This document shows positions 7,572 through 16,972 of a stretch of 64,000 bases of DNA, in pieces (position 1 is the stretch's first letter; the number at the start of each line of letters is the position of its first letter). Source of the stretch: Thermolongibacillus altinsuensis (GTDB lineage: Bacteria; Bacillota; Bacilli; Bacillales; Anoxybacillaceae). The notes beneath the pieces were generated by a model. The model did no database searches. It had not been told where the DNA came from and saw only the letters and a program-made list of their open reading frames with translations. Where the stretch lies: contig NZ_SLUL01000014.1 in NCBI RefSeq assembly GCF_004341205.1, positions 1-64,000 on the forward strand, read 5' to 3'. The position numbers were made by a program, and so were the translations under genes.

Positions 7572-10500
7572 AAAGAAAAATGGAACCCAAGTTCATTTAA
7601 AGATTTCCATCACGCTGAACATGATGCATGCGGAATTGTTTCTGCCATTGAAAAGCGTCGCATTCCAACAAAAGAAAATATTATGGCATGTATTAACGCC
7701 CTCGTTAAAATGAATCATCGTGCTGGATTTATCAATGGCGAAGGCGATGGAGTCGGCATTCATATCGACATTCCAAAAGCGCTTTGGAAAGAAAAATTGG
7801 CGCAATCGGGAGCAAACCCTCAACTTGTCGATCGTGATGATTTTACAGTCGGCCATATTTTTATTAATCGAACAGTCAATGTTGATGAGAAAAAACAACA
7901 TATTCGTGAACTCTTTACTCGTTTTGGTTTCTCGCTTATTTTCGAGTCTGACCGCGTCACATCTTCTAGTGCGCTCGGACCAATTGCTCTGCGTGAAGAA
8001 CCTGTGTTTTGGCAAGTGGCTCTTTTACCTTCGGATTCTTCAAATCTAGCTAAACAACTATTCGAACTTCTTATTGAAATTGAAAAAGACGAGAACATTC
8101 ACGTCGCTTCGTTAAGCAACTACCATGCTGTATATAAAGTCATGGGGGCAGGCGATATTTTGCCAAAGTACTATCACGATCTTGCCAGCCCGCTTGTCGC
8201 TTCAACGATGACGCTCGGTCATAATCGCTATTCAACCAATACCCTTTCAAACTTTTTCCGCGTTCAACCGTTTAGCGTATTAGGGCACAACGGTGAAATT
8301 AATACGATTGCTAAACTGCGCGATGAAGCGGCGATGATCGGCGTTCCGCTCACACATGGAGGAAGCGACTCACAAGACTTAAGCCGAACGATGGAAACAC
8401 TCATTTCTCGCCACGGGTATAGCTTATTTGAAGCAATGGATTTCTTATTCCCTCCAATCGTGAACGAAATTAAAAACTATCCAGAACATTTACAAGACTT
8501 ATATGCCTACATTCGTGAAGCATGGGGGCATTTTGCGCAAGGTCCAGCCGGAATCATTTCTCGCTATGCGGACGAAGCTGTGTTTAGCGTCGATGCGCTT
8601 GGGTTGCGCCCGCTTTGGAAATTAGAAACAGAAGATCGTTACATCTTCTCATCCGAACCAGGCATTATTCCTTCTAGTGAATATACAGGAGAACCAAAAC
8701 CTCTCGCCCCAGGAGAAAAAATCGGCTTAAAGTGGGGAGAAGATGGAAACATTCAAGTTTACGAATACGCCCAATATCAAGAGGAAGTTTATTCTCGTTT
8801 GTCAAAGCGAATCAACATCACAAACTATCGTTTTCGATTAGATCCTCCATCTTTCGAAAAATATGTGATGGTTTCTCATCCAACAAAAGTGCATGACGGC
8901 CAATACGCAGCGTTTGGTTGGGATCGCGAACACATTCAATTGCTTGAACAAATGGCTGAAAAAGGCGTTGAACCGATTCGTTCGCTCGGACACGATGCTC
9001 CTTTAGCTGCCATCGATCCGAATCGAAAAAACTTAGCGGACTTCATTAAAGAAAGCGTCGCTGTCGTAACGAACCCAGCGATTGACCGCGACCGTGAAAC
9101 AGAACATTTCTCAACAAGAACCGTCGTTGGCAAACGCCCTAACCTATTCGAAACCGACAGCGAATCTTACGTTGTTGAATTGCTTTCGCCAATTTTAATT
9201 GAAGGGAAAATCGGTTGCGAATGTGCCCCAGAACTGAAGCAACCGTCTTACGATCAACTTGTTCATTCATTCCAAGAGAAAAAGCTTGTCCATTTCTTAT
9301 CAGCAACATTTTCTATAGAAGAAACCATTCCAGACGCTTTAAAACGTCTTTCCGATGAAGCATGTGAAGCTGTTAAAAACGGCAAAACATTAATCGTCAT
9401 TGACGATTCCGAAGCGCATCGAAACGGAAAACTTTGGATCGATCCATTGCTTGTCACATCCGCGATCGATCAAGCGCTAGCGAAAGCGCAATTGCGCCGT
9501 GACTGTTCATTATTGCTTCGTTCAGGTGCCATTCGCTCGCTTCACGACTTCATTGTTGCTTACGGTTTAGGAGCGAACGTGATCAGTCCTTATTTAATGT
9601 TTGCAACGGTCACAGATGAATCGATCCGACCATCGATTAATTTGTTCCATGCGTTAAACAAAGGACTAGAAAAAGTCATTTCAACGATCGGCATTCACGA
9701 ATTGCGAGGGTATAGCCGCCTCTTCTCTTCGATCGGATTACATGAGGAAATTGCATCTGTTTTAAATATTGTGAATTTCTTCGGTTCCAACTCGCTTGAA
9801 TACAATTTTGAAGCACTGAAAAAAGATGCGATCGAGCGTGCAGAGGATTTTGCCAACAAGCAAGCGAAACCAAGAAAAACGTTCCATGTATTCCCGCGCA
9901 TTTGGAAAGCGATTGGCGAAGTGGCGCAAACTGGTTCATATGATAGCTATCGTGAAAAATTAACAGAAATTGAAACGGAAACGCCAACAACGATCCGCCA
10001 TTTAACCGATTTGAAAAAGGCGAAAAAAGCGATTCCGAAAGACAAAGTCGATATTTCTGTTGGCGAACATAGCCTCCCATTCGTTATTGCATCGATGTCA
10101 TTCGGTTCACAAAACGAAATTGCTTTTCGCGCCTACGCAGAAGCGGCCGATCGTTTAAACATGGTCAGCTTAAACGGCGAAGGCGGAGAAATTAAAGATA
10201 TGTTAGGCAAATATCCGCGAACAAGAGGGCAGCAAATCGCTTCCGGACGCTTTGGCGTGAATGCGGAACTGCTTAATTCATCGAATCTTTTAGAAATTAA
10301 AATTGGGCAAGGGGCAAAACCTGGAGAAGGCGGACATCTCCCTGGTTCGAAAGTAACCGCGAAAATCGCTGAAGCTCGAAACGCAACCATCGGATCGGAT
10401 TTAATTTCACCATCGAACAACCACGATATTTATTCAATTGAAGATTTGGCTCAAATGATTACCGAACTAAAAACAGCAAACGATCAAGCAAAAGTAGCCG

Positions 10501-12041
10501 TGAAAGTTCCGGTTGTTCCAAACATCGGTACAATCGCTGTAGGAATCGCAAAAGCAGGCGCTGATATTATTACGTTAAGCGGTTTCGATGGCGGTACAGG
10601 TGCCGCCCGAATTCATGCAATCCAACACGTTGGCCTGCCTGTGGAAATCGGCGTCAAAGCGGCACATAACGCCCTTTTAGAAGCCGGATTGAGAAACAAA
10701 GTGGAAATATGGGCAGACGGTGGAATGAAAAGCGCACTTGACGTCATCAAAGTGATGTTGCTTGGCGCCAATCGCGTTGGATTCGGTACGTTGGCGATGA
10801 TTGCGATCGGTTGTACAACTTGCCGCGGCTGTCACTTAGATACATGCCACGTCGGAATCGCAACACAAATTGAATCAGAGGCGCAAGCAAAAGAGCACGG
10901 ATTGCGCCGCTTCGTTCCACGTCAATTCGAGCAAGCGGTACAAAATTTAGTGAATTTCTTTACAGCCTTTGGCGAAGAGCTAAAAGCGTTAACGGCTTCG
11001 CTCGGCTATGACAACCTTCAACAGCTTGTCGGCCGTTCCGATTTGCTTGAACAAACACGCGGATTAGGAAAAATGGATTTAACGAATTTATTAAAACCGT
11101 TAGAGATCGGACAATTCGCTCATCAAAAAGAAGTCGCAGCAACCGCAGAACAAGGACAACTCGTCGTGGCGGCAGGAGCTGAATATTTAGATTACTATGT
11201 AGAAGATTTACATCGTTCTCGAGAGTTTACAACAGTAACAGCAGAGCAGCGCGTTCTTGGCAGCCGTGTTTCCTGCCACCGTGTCCGCGGCCGTTTAGAT
11301 GGCTCTTACAAAAAGCTGCCAAAAATCACGCTGCGTTATAAAGACGGATCCATTCCTGGAAACGGGTTGGGCGCCTACAACACGAGCGGCATTGAAATTC
11401 ATGTCGATGGCGGAGCGCAAGACGGAAGCGGAAAAACCGCTTTTGGCGGCGGCATCTTCATTTTTAAAGCAAAAGGAAAAGACGGAAAATTTTATAACGG
11501 TTCCGTTGGCAAAGGGTTCGGTTACGGTGCACAAAAAGGATTGCTCGTCGTTCAAGGAAATGCAGATGCGCGCGCTGGAATTCGTCTATCCGGAGCAGAC
11601 ATGATCATCGGGGGCCAAGTGACCAAACCAATTCCTGAAGTAGAACATGGAAATATTGGCGTTCATGCCAATATTAAAGGGTTTGCTTTCGAATATATGA
11701 CAAACGGACGCGGACTTGTGCTAGGCGATCCGGGGCCTTGGATTTGTGCAGGAATGACAGGCGGTGTTGTGTATTTGCGCCATCAACCAGAAATGGGACT
11801 CACAAAAGCGGCACTAGAGCGCCGCATCGCCAAAGGCGCAAAAGTTCGCATTGAGAAACTAAACGAAAAAGGAAAAGCGGATGTTCAAGAATTATTAGGA
11901 AAATATATTGAACTTCTCATTGAACACGAGCAACACGAAGAAGCAAATTCGCTTAAACCATTGCTTGAGCAACCAGAAAATCACTTCTTCCAAGTGATCC
12001 CAGCTAAAGAGCAAGCAGATCCTTCCGTTTCAACAGAATGA
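7569..12041 (+). CDS. gltB: Glutamate synthase large subunit
   Basis: Protein of 1490 aa, full length for the family. Domain order: class II glutamine amidotransferase beginning at Cys21 (HDACGIVSA), so the first 20 residues are probably a cleaved propeptide; central domain; FMN-binding glutamate synthase barrel (about 840-1200); and C-terminal GXGXG beta-helix. The 3Fe-4S cysteines fit the pattern C1082-x5-C1088-x4-C1093 inside CTTCRGCHLDTC. It makes glutamate from glutamine and 2-oxoglutarate. The small subunit GltD is not adjacent, since the genes on both sides belong to unrelated functions, so the electron-input partner must be elsewhere. It has its own promoter, structured leader and terminator and is monocistronic. 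Confidence 0.93.
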   Translation: MKEKWNPSSFKDFHHAEHDACGIVSAIEKRRIPTKENIMACINALVKMNHRAGFINGEGDGVGIHIDIPKALWKEKLAQSGANPQLVDRDDFTVGHIFINRTVNVDEKKQHIRELFTRFGFSLIFESDRVTSSSALGPIALREEPVFWQVALLPSDSSNLAKQLFELLIEIEKDENIHVASLSNYHAVYKVMGAGDILPKYYHDLASPLVASTMTLGHNRYSTNTLSNFFRVQPFSVLGHNGEINTIAKLRDEAAMIGVPLTHGGSDSQDLSRTMETLISRHGYSLFEAMDFLFPPIVNEIKNYPEHLQDLYAYIREAWGHFAQGPAGIISRYADEAVFSVDALGLRPLWKLETEDRYIFSSEPGIIPSSEYTGEPKPLAPGEKIGLKWGEDGNIQVYEYAQYQEEVYSRLSKRINITNYRFRLDPPSFEKYVMVSHPTKVHDGQYAAFGWDREHIQLLEQMAEKGVEPIRSLGHDAPLAAIDPNRKNLADFIKESVAVVTNPAIDRDRETEHFSTRTVVGKRPNLFETDSESYVVELLSPILIEGKIGCECAPELKQPSYDQLVHSFQEKKLVHFLSATFSIEETIPDALKRLSDEACEAVKNGKTLIVIDDSEAHRNGKLWIDPLLVTSAIDQALAKAQLRRDCSLLLRSGAIRSLHDFIVAYGLGANVISPYLMFATVTDESIRPSINLFHALNKGLEKVISTIGIHELRGYSRLFSSIGLHEEIASVLNIVNFFGSNSLEYNFEALKKDAIERAEDFANKQAKPRKTFHVFPRIWKAIGEVAQTGSYDSYREKLTEIETETPTTIRHLTDLKKAKKAIPKDKVDISVGEHSLPFVIASMSFGSQNEIAFRAYAEAADRLNMVSLNGEGGEIKDMLGKYPRTRGQQIASGRFGVNAELLNSSNLLEIKIGQGAKPGEGGHLPGSKVTAKIAEARNATIGSDLISPSNNHDIYSIEDLAQMITELKTANDQAKVAVKVPVVPNIGTIAVGIAKAGADIITLSGFDGGTGAARIHAIQHVGLPVEIGVKAAHNALLEAGLRNKVEIWADGGMKSALDVIKVMLLGANRVGFGTLAMIAIGCTTCRGCHLDTCHVGIATQIESEAQAKEHGLRRFVPRQFEQAVQNLVNFFTAFGEELKALTASLGYDNLQQLVGRSDLLEQTRGLGKMDLTNLLKPLEIGQFAHQKEVAATAEQGQLVVAAGAEYLDYYVEDLHRSREFTTVTAEQRVLGSRVSCHRVRGRLDGSYKKLPKITLRYKDGSIPGNGLGAYNTSGIEIHVDGGAQDGSGKTAFGGGIFIFKAKGKDGKFYNGSVGKGFGYGAQKGLLVVQGNADARAGIRLSGADMIIGGQVTKPIPEVEHGNIGVHANIKGFAFEYMTNGRGLVLGDPGPWICAGMTGGVVYLRHQPEMGLTKAALERRIAKGAKVRIEKLNEKGKADVQELLGKYIELLIEHEQHEEANSLKPLLEQPENHFFQVIPAKEQADPSVSTE

Positions 12042-12046
12042 TTTAT

Positions 12047-12085
12047 AAAGAACTGTCCCTGCAAAAAATGGGACAGTTCTTTTAA
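12047..12085 (+). terminator. Terminator downstream of gltB
   Basis: Perfect 13-bp stem AAAGAACTGTCCC (12047-12059) with its complement (12070-12082), ending in TTTT. Confidence 0.9.
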
Positions 12086-12101
12086 CTTTTTCCCTTCTCT
12101 C

Positions 12102-12130
12102 TTGATATCCTTTCCTAAAGGATGTATATT
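12102..12130 (+). promoter_or_regulatory. ygaE promoter with operator-like palindrome in the spacer
   Basis: TTGATA (12102-12107) and TATATT (12125-12130) have a 17-bp spacer. The spacer is filled by a perfect inverted repeat, ATCCTTT-CCT-AAAGGAT (12107-12123). The position between -35 and -10 suits a repressor site; no regulator is identified. Confidence 0.6.
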
Positions 12131-12181
12131 AGTTTGTTGTTCTCACATCATGATAAAAAACGGAAAGGATTTTGAACAACT

Positions 12182-13258
12182 ATGAGACTCGGTGCCCGCG
12201 TATTCAAAACCGGGATTGCGATTACATTCGCACTCTTTTTAGCGAAATTATTTGAATTTCCATCCCCTGTTTTTGCTGGAATTGCAGCTGTGTTTGCCAT
12301 GCAGCCGACCATTTACCGCTCCTATTTATCGCTTGTTGAACAAGTACAGGCAAACGTCATCGGAGCATTGTTTGCGATCGTATTTGTTCTTCTGTTCGGA
12401 CATGATCCATTTATTGTTGGATTGACAGCCATTTTAGTCATCGCTCTTTTCATTCAACTGCGTTTAGAATCTTCAATCTCGGTTGCACTTGTGACGGTCA
12501 TTGCGATTATGGAGTATACGGACAAAAACTTTATTCAATTCGCACTTGTCCGCTTTTCAACGATTATGCTTGGTGTTCTCGCCGCATTTGTTGTCAACTT
12601 AGTTTTTCTTCCACCAAAATATGAGAAAAAGCTCTATTTAAAAATTGTTGAAAACACAGAAAACATTTTAAAATGGATTCGCATGAACATTCGTCATGCA
12701 TCCGAACACCATCTTCTTAAAGAAGACATTGAAAAATTTAAAGAAAATATGATCAAGCTTGATCAGCTTTATTTACTATATAAAGAAGAACGCACATATT
12801 TTCATAAACATAAATACAGCAAATCGCGAAAACTCGTTTTGTATCGCCAAATGATTGTGGCGACCAATCGCGCATTAGAAACGCTGAAACTACTTCATCG
12901 CTTAGAAAATGAACTATATCATATCCCTATTGAATTTCAACAAGCAATCAAGACGGAACTCGATTGTTTGTTAAATTACCATGATCAAATTTTGCTCAAA
13001 TTTATCGGAAAAGTGAAATCTCAGCCACAATCTGAAATTGTCGAAGATGCTTGCTCTGGGAAAAAGGGGTTAGTGAATTCGTTTTACAAGCATTATCTGC
13101 AAAAAAGTCTTGAAGAAGACAATTATCACCTGTTCCCTCTCATCGGTGCGATCATTGAATATAGCTATCAGCTTGAACATTTAGATACCTTAATCGAAAG
13201 CTTCCATCATTACCATAAAGAAGAAAATACGTTGGAAATAGCGGAAAAAGACGAATAA
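12182..13258 (+). CDS. ygaE: UPF0421 / aromatic acid exporter-like membrane protein YgaE
   Basis: Protein of 358 aa. The N-terminal 150 residues contain about five or six membrane segments (ITFALFLAKLF; VFAGIAAVFAMQPT; ANVIGALFAIVFVLLFG; and following), matching the ArAE/FUSC-like half-transporter group. The C-terminal 200 residues are soluble, charged and helical, as in UPF0421 proteins. The orthologue lies near gsaB in B. subtilis as well. Export of aromatic acids is a family-level guess, and the real substrate is unknown. The start ATG follows GAAAGGA by about 12 nt, a rather long spacing. Confidence 0.8.
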   Translation: MRLGARVFKTGIAITFALFLAKLFEFPSPVFAGIAAVFAMQPTIYRSYLSLVEQVQANVIGALFAIVFVLLFGHDPFIVGLTAILVIALFIQLRLESSISVALVTVIAIMEYTDKNFIQFALVRFSTIMLGVLAAFVVNLVFLPPKYEKKLYLKIVENTENILKWIRMNIRHASEHHLLKEDIEKFKENMIKLDQLYLLYKEERTYFHKHKYSKSRKLVLYRQMIVATNRALETLKLLHRLENELYHIPIEFQQAIKTELDCLLNYHDQILLKFIGKVKSQPQSEIVEDACSGKKGLVNSFYKHYLQKSLEEDNYHLFPLIGAIIEYSYQLEHLDTLIESFHHYHKEENTLEIAEKDE

Positions 13259-13260
13259 TA

Positions 13261-13293
13261 AAAAGAGGCCTATCCGTTTGGATGGCCTTTTTT
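13261..13293. terminator. Terminator between ygaE and the peptide ABC operon
   Basis: GGCC-T-ATCC (13267-13275) pairs with GGATGGCC (13280-13287) with one bulge, followed by a T6 run. A-rich sequence before it could allow some action on the minus strand too. Confidence 0.75.
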
Positions 13294-13300
13294 GCTTTTA

Positions 13301-14200
13301 TTAATTTTTCATGCGTGGATCTAGCGCGTCTCTCAATCCATCCCCCATTAAGTTAAATCCGAGTACAGTTAGCATAATCGCTAATCCTGGGAAAATCATG
13401 GTCCACGGCGCTTGCGTTAAATAGGCCTTGGAGTCTGCAAGCATTTTCCCCCACTCCGGATTTGGCGGCTGTGCCCCCAATCCAAGAAAACCAAGTGCCG
13501 CGGCTTCAATAATGGCTGTGGCGATCGCTAATGTCCCCTGCACAATAATGGGAGTCATGCTGTTTGGCAAAATATGATGAAATAAAATGCGGGCATCGCT
13601 CATCCCAATCGCTTTCGCAGCCGTAATATATTCTTCTTGCTTAATGCTCAACACTCTTGAGCGAATGAGCCGTCCGAAGTTTGGAATGTTAATAATGGCA
13701 ATAGCAATCAATGCATTTTTTAAAGAAGGTCCCAATACAGCAACAATGCCGATTGCTAGCAAAATACTAGGGAATGCTAACATAATATCAAACAACCGAG
13801 AAATGATTCCGTCTACCCAACGTCCATAATAACCAGCAATAATCCCTAGCAAAGAACCGACGATAACGGACCCTAAAACCGAAAAGAATCCAACCCATAA
13901 CGATATTCGTGCACCATATACAACTCGAGAAAAAATATCTCGTCCAAAATCATCCGTTCCAAATAAATGTTCCTTCGATGGGGCTTGTAAGCGCAAAGAT
14001 AAATTTTGATCATTAATGCCATATGGAGCAATCAAAGGTGCAAAAACGGCTAATAAAATGAAAAATAGTACAATCCCCATCCCGACCATTGCCATTTTAT
14101 TTTTCTTAAAACGGCGCCACCCTTCTCGCCATGGCGAAATGGCCTTTTCATTTTCTTGTATTGTCTCAATTGGCGCTTCATTGCGAGCGAGTTCAGCCAA
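13301..14200 (-). CDS. Oligopeptide/dipeptide ABC transporter permease (OppC/DppC type)
   Basis: Protein of 299 aa. It has a cytosolic N-terminal stretch, then the OppC_N segment (WREGWRRFKKNKMAMVGMGIV) and six membrane helices in total. The EAA loop is YITAAKAIGMSDARILFHHILPN, which contacts the ATPases. It ends LRDALDPRMKN, as is usual for DppC/NikC proteins. It is the last gene of the operon, 23 bp after the partner permease. Imported di- or oligopeptides are likely, but nickel or other small solutes cannot be excluded from the permease sequence alone. Confidence 0.9.
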   Translation of the reverse strand: MAELARNEAPIETIQENEKAISPWREGWRRFKKNKMAMVGMGIVLFFILLAVFAPLIAPYGINDQNLSLRLQAPSKEHLFGTDDFGRDIFSRVVYGARISLWVGFFSVLGSVIVGSLLGIIAGYYGRWVDGIISRLFDIMLAFPSILLAIGIVAVLGPSLKNALIAIAIINIPNFGRLIRSRVLSIKQEEYITAAKAIGMSDARILFHHILPNSMTPIIVQGTLAIATAIIEAAALGFLGLGAQPPNPEWGKMLADSKAYLTQAPWTMIFPGLAIMLTVLGFNLMGDGLRDALDPRMKN

Positions 14201-14223
14201 GATGTTTCCCCCCTTTAGTTCCG

Positions 14224-15228
14224 TTAATTATATTTAATGCGCGGATCAATTGCCGCATAGAGAAGATCGACCACTAAATTGATGAAAATGAAAATGGTGG
14301 CGACAATCAAAATTCCAGATTGAATCACTGGGTAATCACGATAGCCAATCGCTTCATAAATATAACGTCCAATTCCCGGCCAGCTGAAGATCGTTTCCGT
14401 TAAGATCGCCCCTCCTAACAATAATCCCATTTGCAATCCAATCACGGTCAAAACCGGAATAATCGCATTTTTTAAAGAGTGTTTATATACCACCCAAAAC
14501 ATGCTTAACCCTTTTGCTCGAGCTGTGCGAATATAATCCGACTTCATGACTTCCAGCATGCTGGAACGCGTCATTCGTGCAATGATCGCCATCGGAATCG
14601 TCGCTAACGCTACACTTGGCAAGACTAAATGTTGCAAAACTTGAATAAACTGATCTGTATTCCCTTGAATGAGTGTATCAATGAGATAAAGATGGGTAAT
14701 TGGCTCAATCGGATTTCGTACGTCTTCCCTACCTGAGGTTGGCAGTAAATCTAAATTAATTGCAAAAATCCATTGTTCCATCAAACCGAGCCAAAAAATA
14801 GGCATGGAAACCCCGATCAAAGCGAGCACCATCGCTACATAATCAAACCAAGAGTTTTGAAACCAAGCACTAATAATTCCAGCATTCACTCCAATGATGA
14901 CGGCGATGAACATCGCAGCAAGCGATAATTCCAATGTCGCTGCTAAATACGGCCAAATTTCTTGAGACACCGCTGCTCCTGTTCGAATCGACTCTCCTAA
15001 ATCTCCTGTTAACAACCCTTTTAAATATTTCAAATATTGAATGTACCAAGGTTGATCTAATCCTAATTTATGCGTTAATGCTTCGACCGCTTCTTTTGTA
15101 GCCTTCTGCCCCAAAATCACTTGAGCAGGATTCCCAGGAATTGCACGAATCATAAAAAAGACAATTAACGACATTCCTAAAAGGACAGGAATGACCGTCA
15201 AAATTCTTCTTAGCGCATAAGTAAACAC
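14224..15228 (-). CDS. Oligopeptide/dipeptide ABC transporter permease (OppB/DppB type)
   Basis: Protein of 334 aa. The N-terminus MFTYALRRILTVIPVLLGMSLIVFFM is the standard OppB/DppB first helix, followed by a long extracytoplasmic region with PGNPAQVILGQKAT and GLDQPWYIQYLKYL. The EAA loop is YIRTARAKGLSMFWVVYKHSLKN, and it ends AAIDPRIKYN. Six membrane helices are predicted. It pairs with the following permease. The gene is separated from the binding-protein gene by a small hairpin that may lower permease expression relative to the lipoprotein. Confidence 0.9.
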   Translation of the reverse strand: MFTYALRRILTVIPVLLGMSLIVFFMIRAIPGNPAQVILGQKATKEAVEALTHKLGLDQPWYIQYLKYLKGLLTGDLGESIRTGAAVSQEIWPYLAATLELSLAAMFIAVIIGVNAGIISAWFQNSWFDYVAMVLALIGVSMPIFWLGLMEQWIFAINLDLLPTSGREDVRNPIEPITHLYLIDTLIQGNTDQFIQVLQHLVLPSVALATIPMAIIARMTRSSMLEVMKSDYIRTARAKGLSMFWVVYKHSLKNAIIPVLTVIGLQMGLLLGGAILTETIFSWPGIGRYIYEAIGYRDYPVIQSGILIVATIFIFINLVVDLLYAAIDPRIKYN

Positions 15229-15273
15229 CTTTTTTCACTCCTTCCTTTCCCCGTTTATTCGCTGATTGAAAAA

Positions 15274-15298
15274 GGAGAGGATATACTCCCCTCCCTCA
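15274..15298 (-). terminator. Intra-operon hairpin after the binding-protein gene
   Basis: Minus-strand GGAGGGG (15288-15294) pairs with CCTCTCC (15274-15280) with one G-U wobble, closely followed by TTTTT. It lies between the binding-protein and permease genes, a common place for a leaky terminator or 3' stabiliser that raises the level of the binding protein. Confidence 0.5.
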
Positions 15299-15306
15299 AC
15301 ACAAAA

Positions 15307-16917
15307 TTATTTAAACTCAACTTTTGTGAATTTATCTGATCCTGTTGGATGTGGATTAAATCCTTCAATATTTGCTTTACCAGCTAATAATGGTGTTGAG
15401 TGTACGAGCGGAATCCATGGTGCATCTTCTTTAATGATTTCTTGTGCTTTTTTGTAAAGCTCAATCCGTTTGTTCTCATCGCTTATTGTTTGCGCTTCAA
15501 CTAAAATTTTGTGAAGCTCATCGTTTGAGTAATACGTATAGTTGTTGCTGCCGATGCTGTCTTTATCAAGCAACGCATACAAGAAGTTATCGGCATCACC
15601 GTTATCTCCTGTCCAACCAAGCAAGAACGCATCCGCTTCTCCTTTTGCCGCTTTGTCTAAATAAGTTGCCCACTCATAAGTAACGATTTTCGCTTTGACG
15701 CCAATTTTTTCAAAGTTTGCTTGGATGGCTTCAGCCACTTTTTGTCCATCTGGCATATACGGTCTTGGAACAGGCATTGCCCATAATTCCATTTCGAATC
15801 CATTTGGATATCCCGCTTCAGCAAGAAGTTGTTTTGCTTTTTCTAAGTCAAATGGGTAATCTTGAATCTCATCATTATATCCAGGAATGCTTGGCGGCAA
15901 TGGGTTTTTCGCTGGCTCTGCTTGCCCAGCATAAAATGCATCAATAATCGCTTGTTTATCGACTGCATGGTTAAGTGCTTGACGAACGAGTTTATTTTTC
16001 AATGGTCCTCTTGTTGCCGTTAAGCCAACATAACCAACGTTCATCGATGGACGCTTAAAGATCTTGAAATCTTTATTTCCTTCAATTTGTTTCAAATCAG
16101 CTGGATTCAAATCCTCCATTAAATCAATTTCACCTTTTAATAAGGCATTTAAGCGGGCAGAGTTATCAGGAATCGAGACGAAAATTAACTGTTTTAACTT
16201 TGGATATCCTTCTAGCCAGTAGTTTTCGTTCTTCTCAAGCACAATACGCTCATTGCGTTTCCATTCTTTAAAGACGAATGGGCCAGTGCCAACAGGATTT
16301 TCGCCAAACTTATCACCATACTTTTCGATTGCTGCTGGGCTTGCAATCGCAAATGGAGTCATCGCAATATTTTTCAAGAATGGCGCTTGCGGACGTTTTA
16401 ATACAAATTGAACAGTATATTCATCAACCGCTTTTACTTCTTTAATGACATGGCTCTCATCATTTTTGTATCCGCCAAACATAGAGCCGTAATACGGGAA
16501 TGTGTCTGCATTTCCATTCGCCCAACGCTCGAAGTTAAAAACAACCGCTTCCGCGTTAAAATCAGTTCCATCATGGAATTTAACCCCTTGACGGAGCTTA
16601 AACGTATACGTTAAACCATCTGGAGAAATTTCCCACTCTGTGGCTAACGCAGGCTGGATACTTGTATCACCATCATTGTAGTCCAATAATGTGTCGAAGA
16701 TGTTCTTAGTAACTTTTAATGACTCACCATCTGTAACCACAGCAGGATCCAAACTTACAGAATCCCCGCCGCGCCCATAAACGAGCGTGCTTTGTGCGCT
16801 TTTTTCTTGATCGTTGTTTTTTTCACCGCTTGTTTCTTCTGATTTTCCGCAGCCAGCAAGTGCTGTTGATAACGCTAGAAGAAATACAAGCATGGCCAAT
16901 AACCATTTTTTCTTCAT
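15307..16917 (-). CDS. Peptide ABC transporter substrate-binding lipoprotein
   Basis: Protein of 536 aa. It begins with a lipoprotein signal: KKK, a hydrophobic core and the lipobox LAGC with Cys23, followed by a Ser/Glu/Lys-rich linker. The rest is an SBP_bac_5 family domain (FHDGTDFNAEAVVFNFERW, then RQALNHAVDKQAIIDAFYAGQAEPA). It binds peptides outside the cell and delivers them to the permeases. GGGGGAG lies upstream of the ATG. The DppE/DppA-like set suggests short peptides. The gene order ATPase-ATPase-SBP-B-C differs from the usual opp order. Confidence 0.9.
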   Translation of the reverse strand: MKKKWLLAMLVFLLALSTALAGCGKSEETSGEKNNDQEKSAQSTLVYGRGGDSVSLDPAVVTDGESLKVTKNIFDTLLDYNDGDTSIQPALATEWEISPDGLTYTFKLRQGVKFHDGTDFNAEAVVFNFERWANGNADTFPYYGSMFGGYKNDESHVIKEVKAVDEYTVQFVLKRPQAPFLKNIAMTPFAIASPAAIEKYGDKFGENPVGTGPFVFKEWKRNERIVLEKNENYWLEGYPKLKQLIFVSIPDNSARLNALLKGEIDLMEDLNPADLKQIEGNKDFKIFKRPSMNVGYVGLTATRGPLKNKLVRQALNHAVDKQAIIDAFYAGQAEPAKNPLPPSIPGYNDEIQDYPFDLEKAKQLLAEAGYPNGFEMELWAMPVPRPYMPDGQKVAEAIQANFEKIGVKAKIVTYEWATYLDKAAKGEADAFLLGWTGDNGDADNFLYALLDKDSIGSNNYTYYSNDELHKILVEAQTISDENKRIELYKKAQEIIKEDAPWIPLVHSTPLLAGKANIEGFNPHPTGSDKFTKVEFK

Positions 16918-16972
16918 GTTTTTTCTCCCCCTTTTTTATAGATCATTGATATATATTTCGCCGTTTATCATC

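Noticed and set aside
9676-10080. Antisense open frames inside glutamate synthase and other large genes
   Set aside because: They are shadow frames of strong coding sequences, without ribosome-binding sites or recognisable domains.
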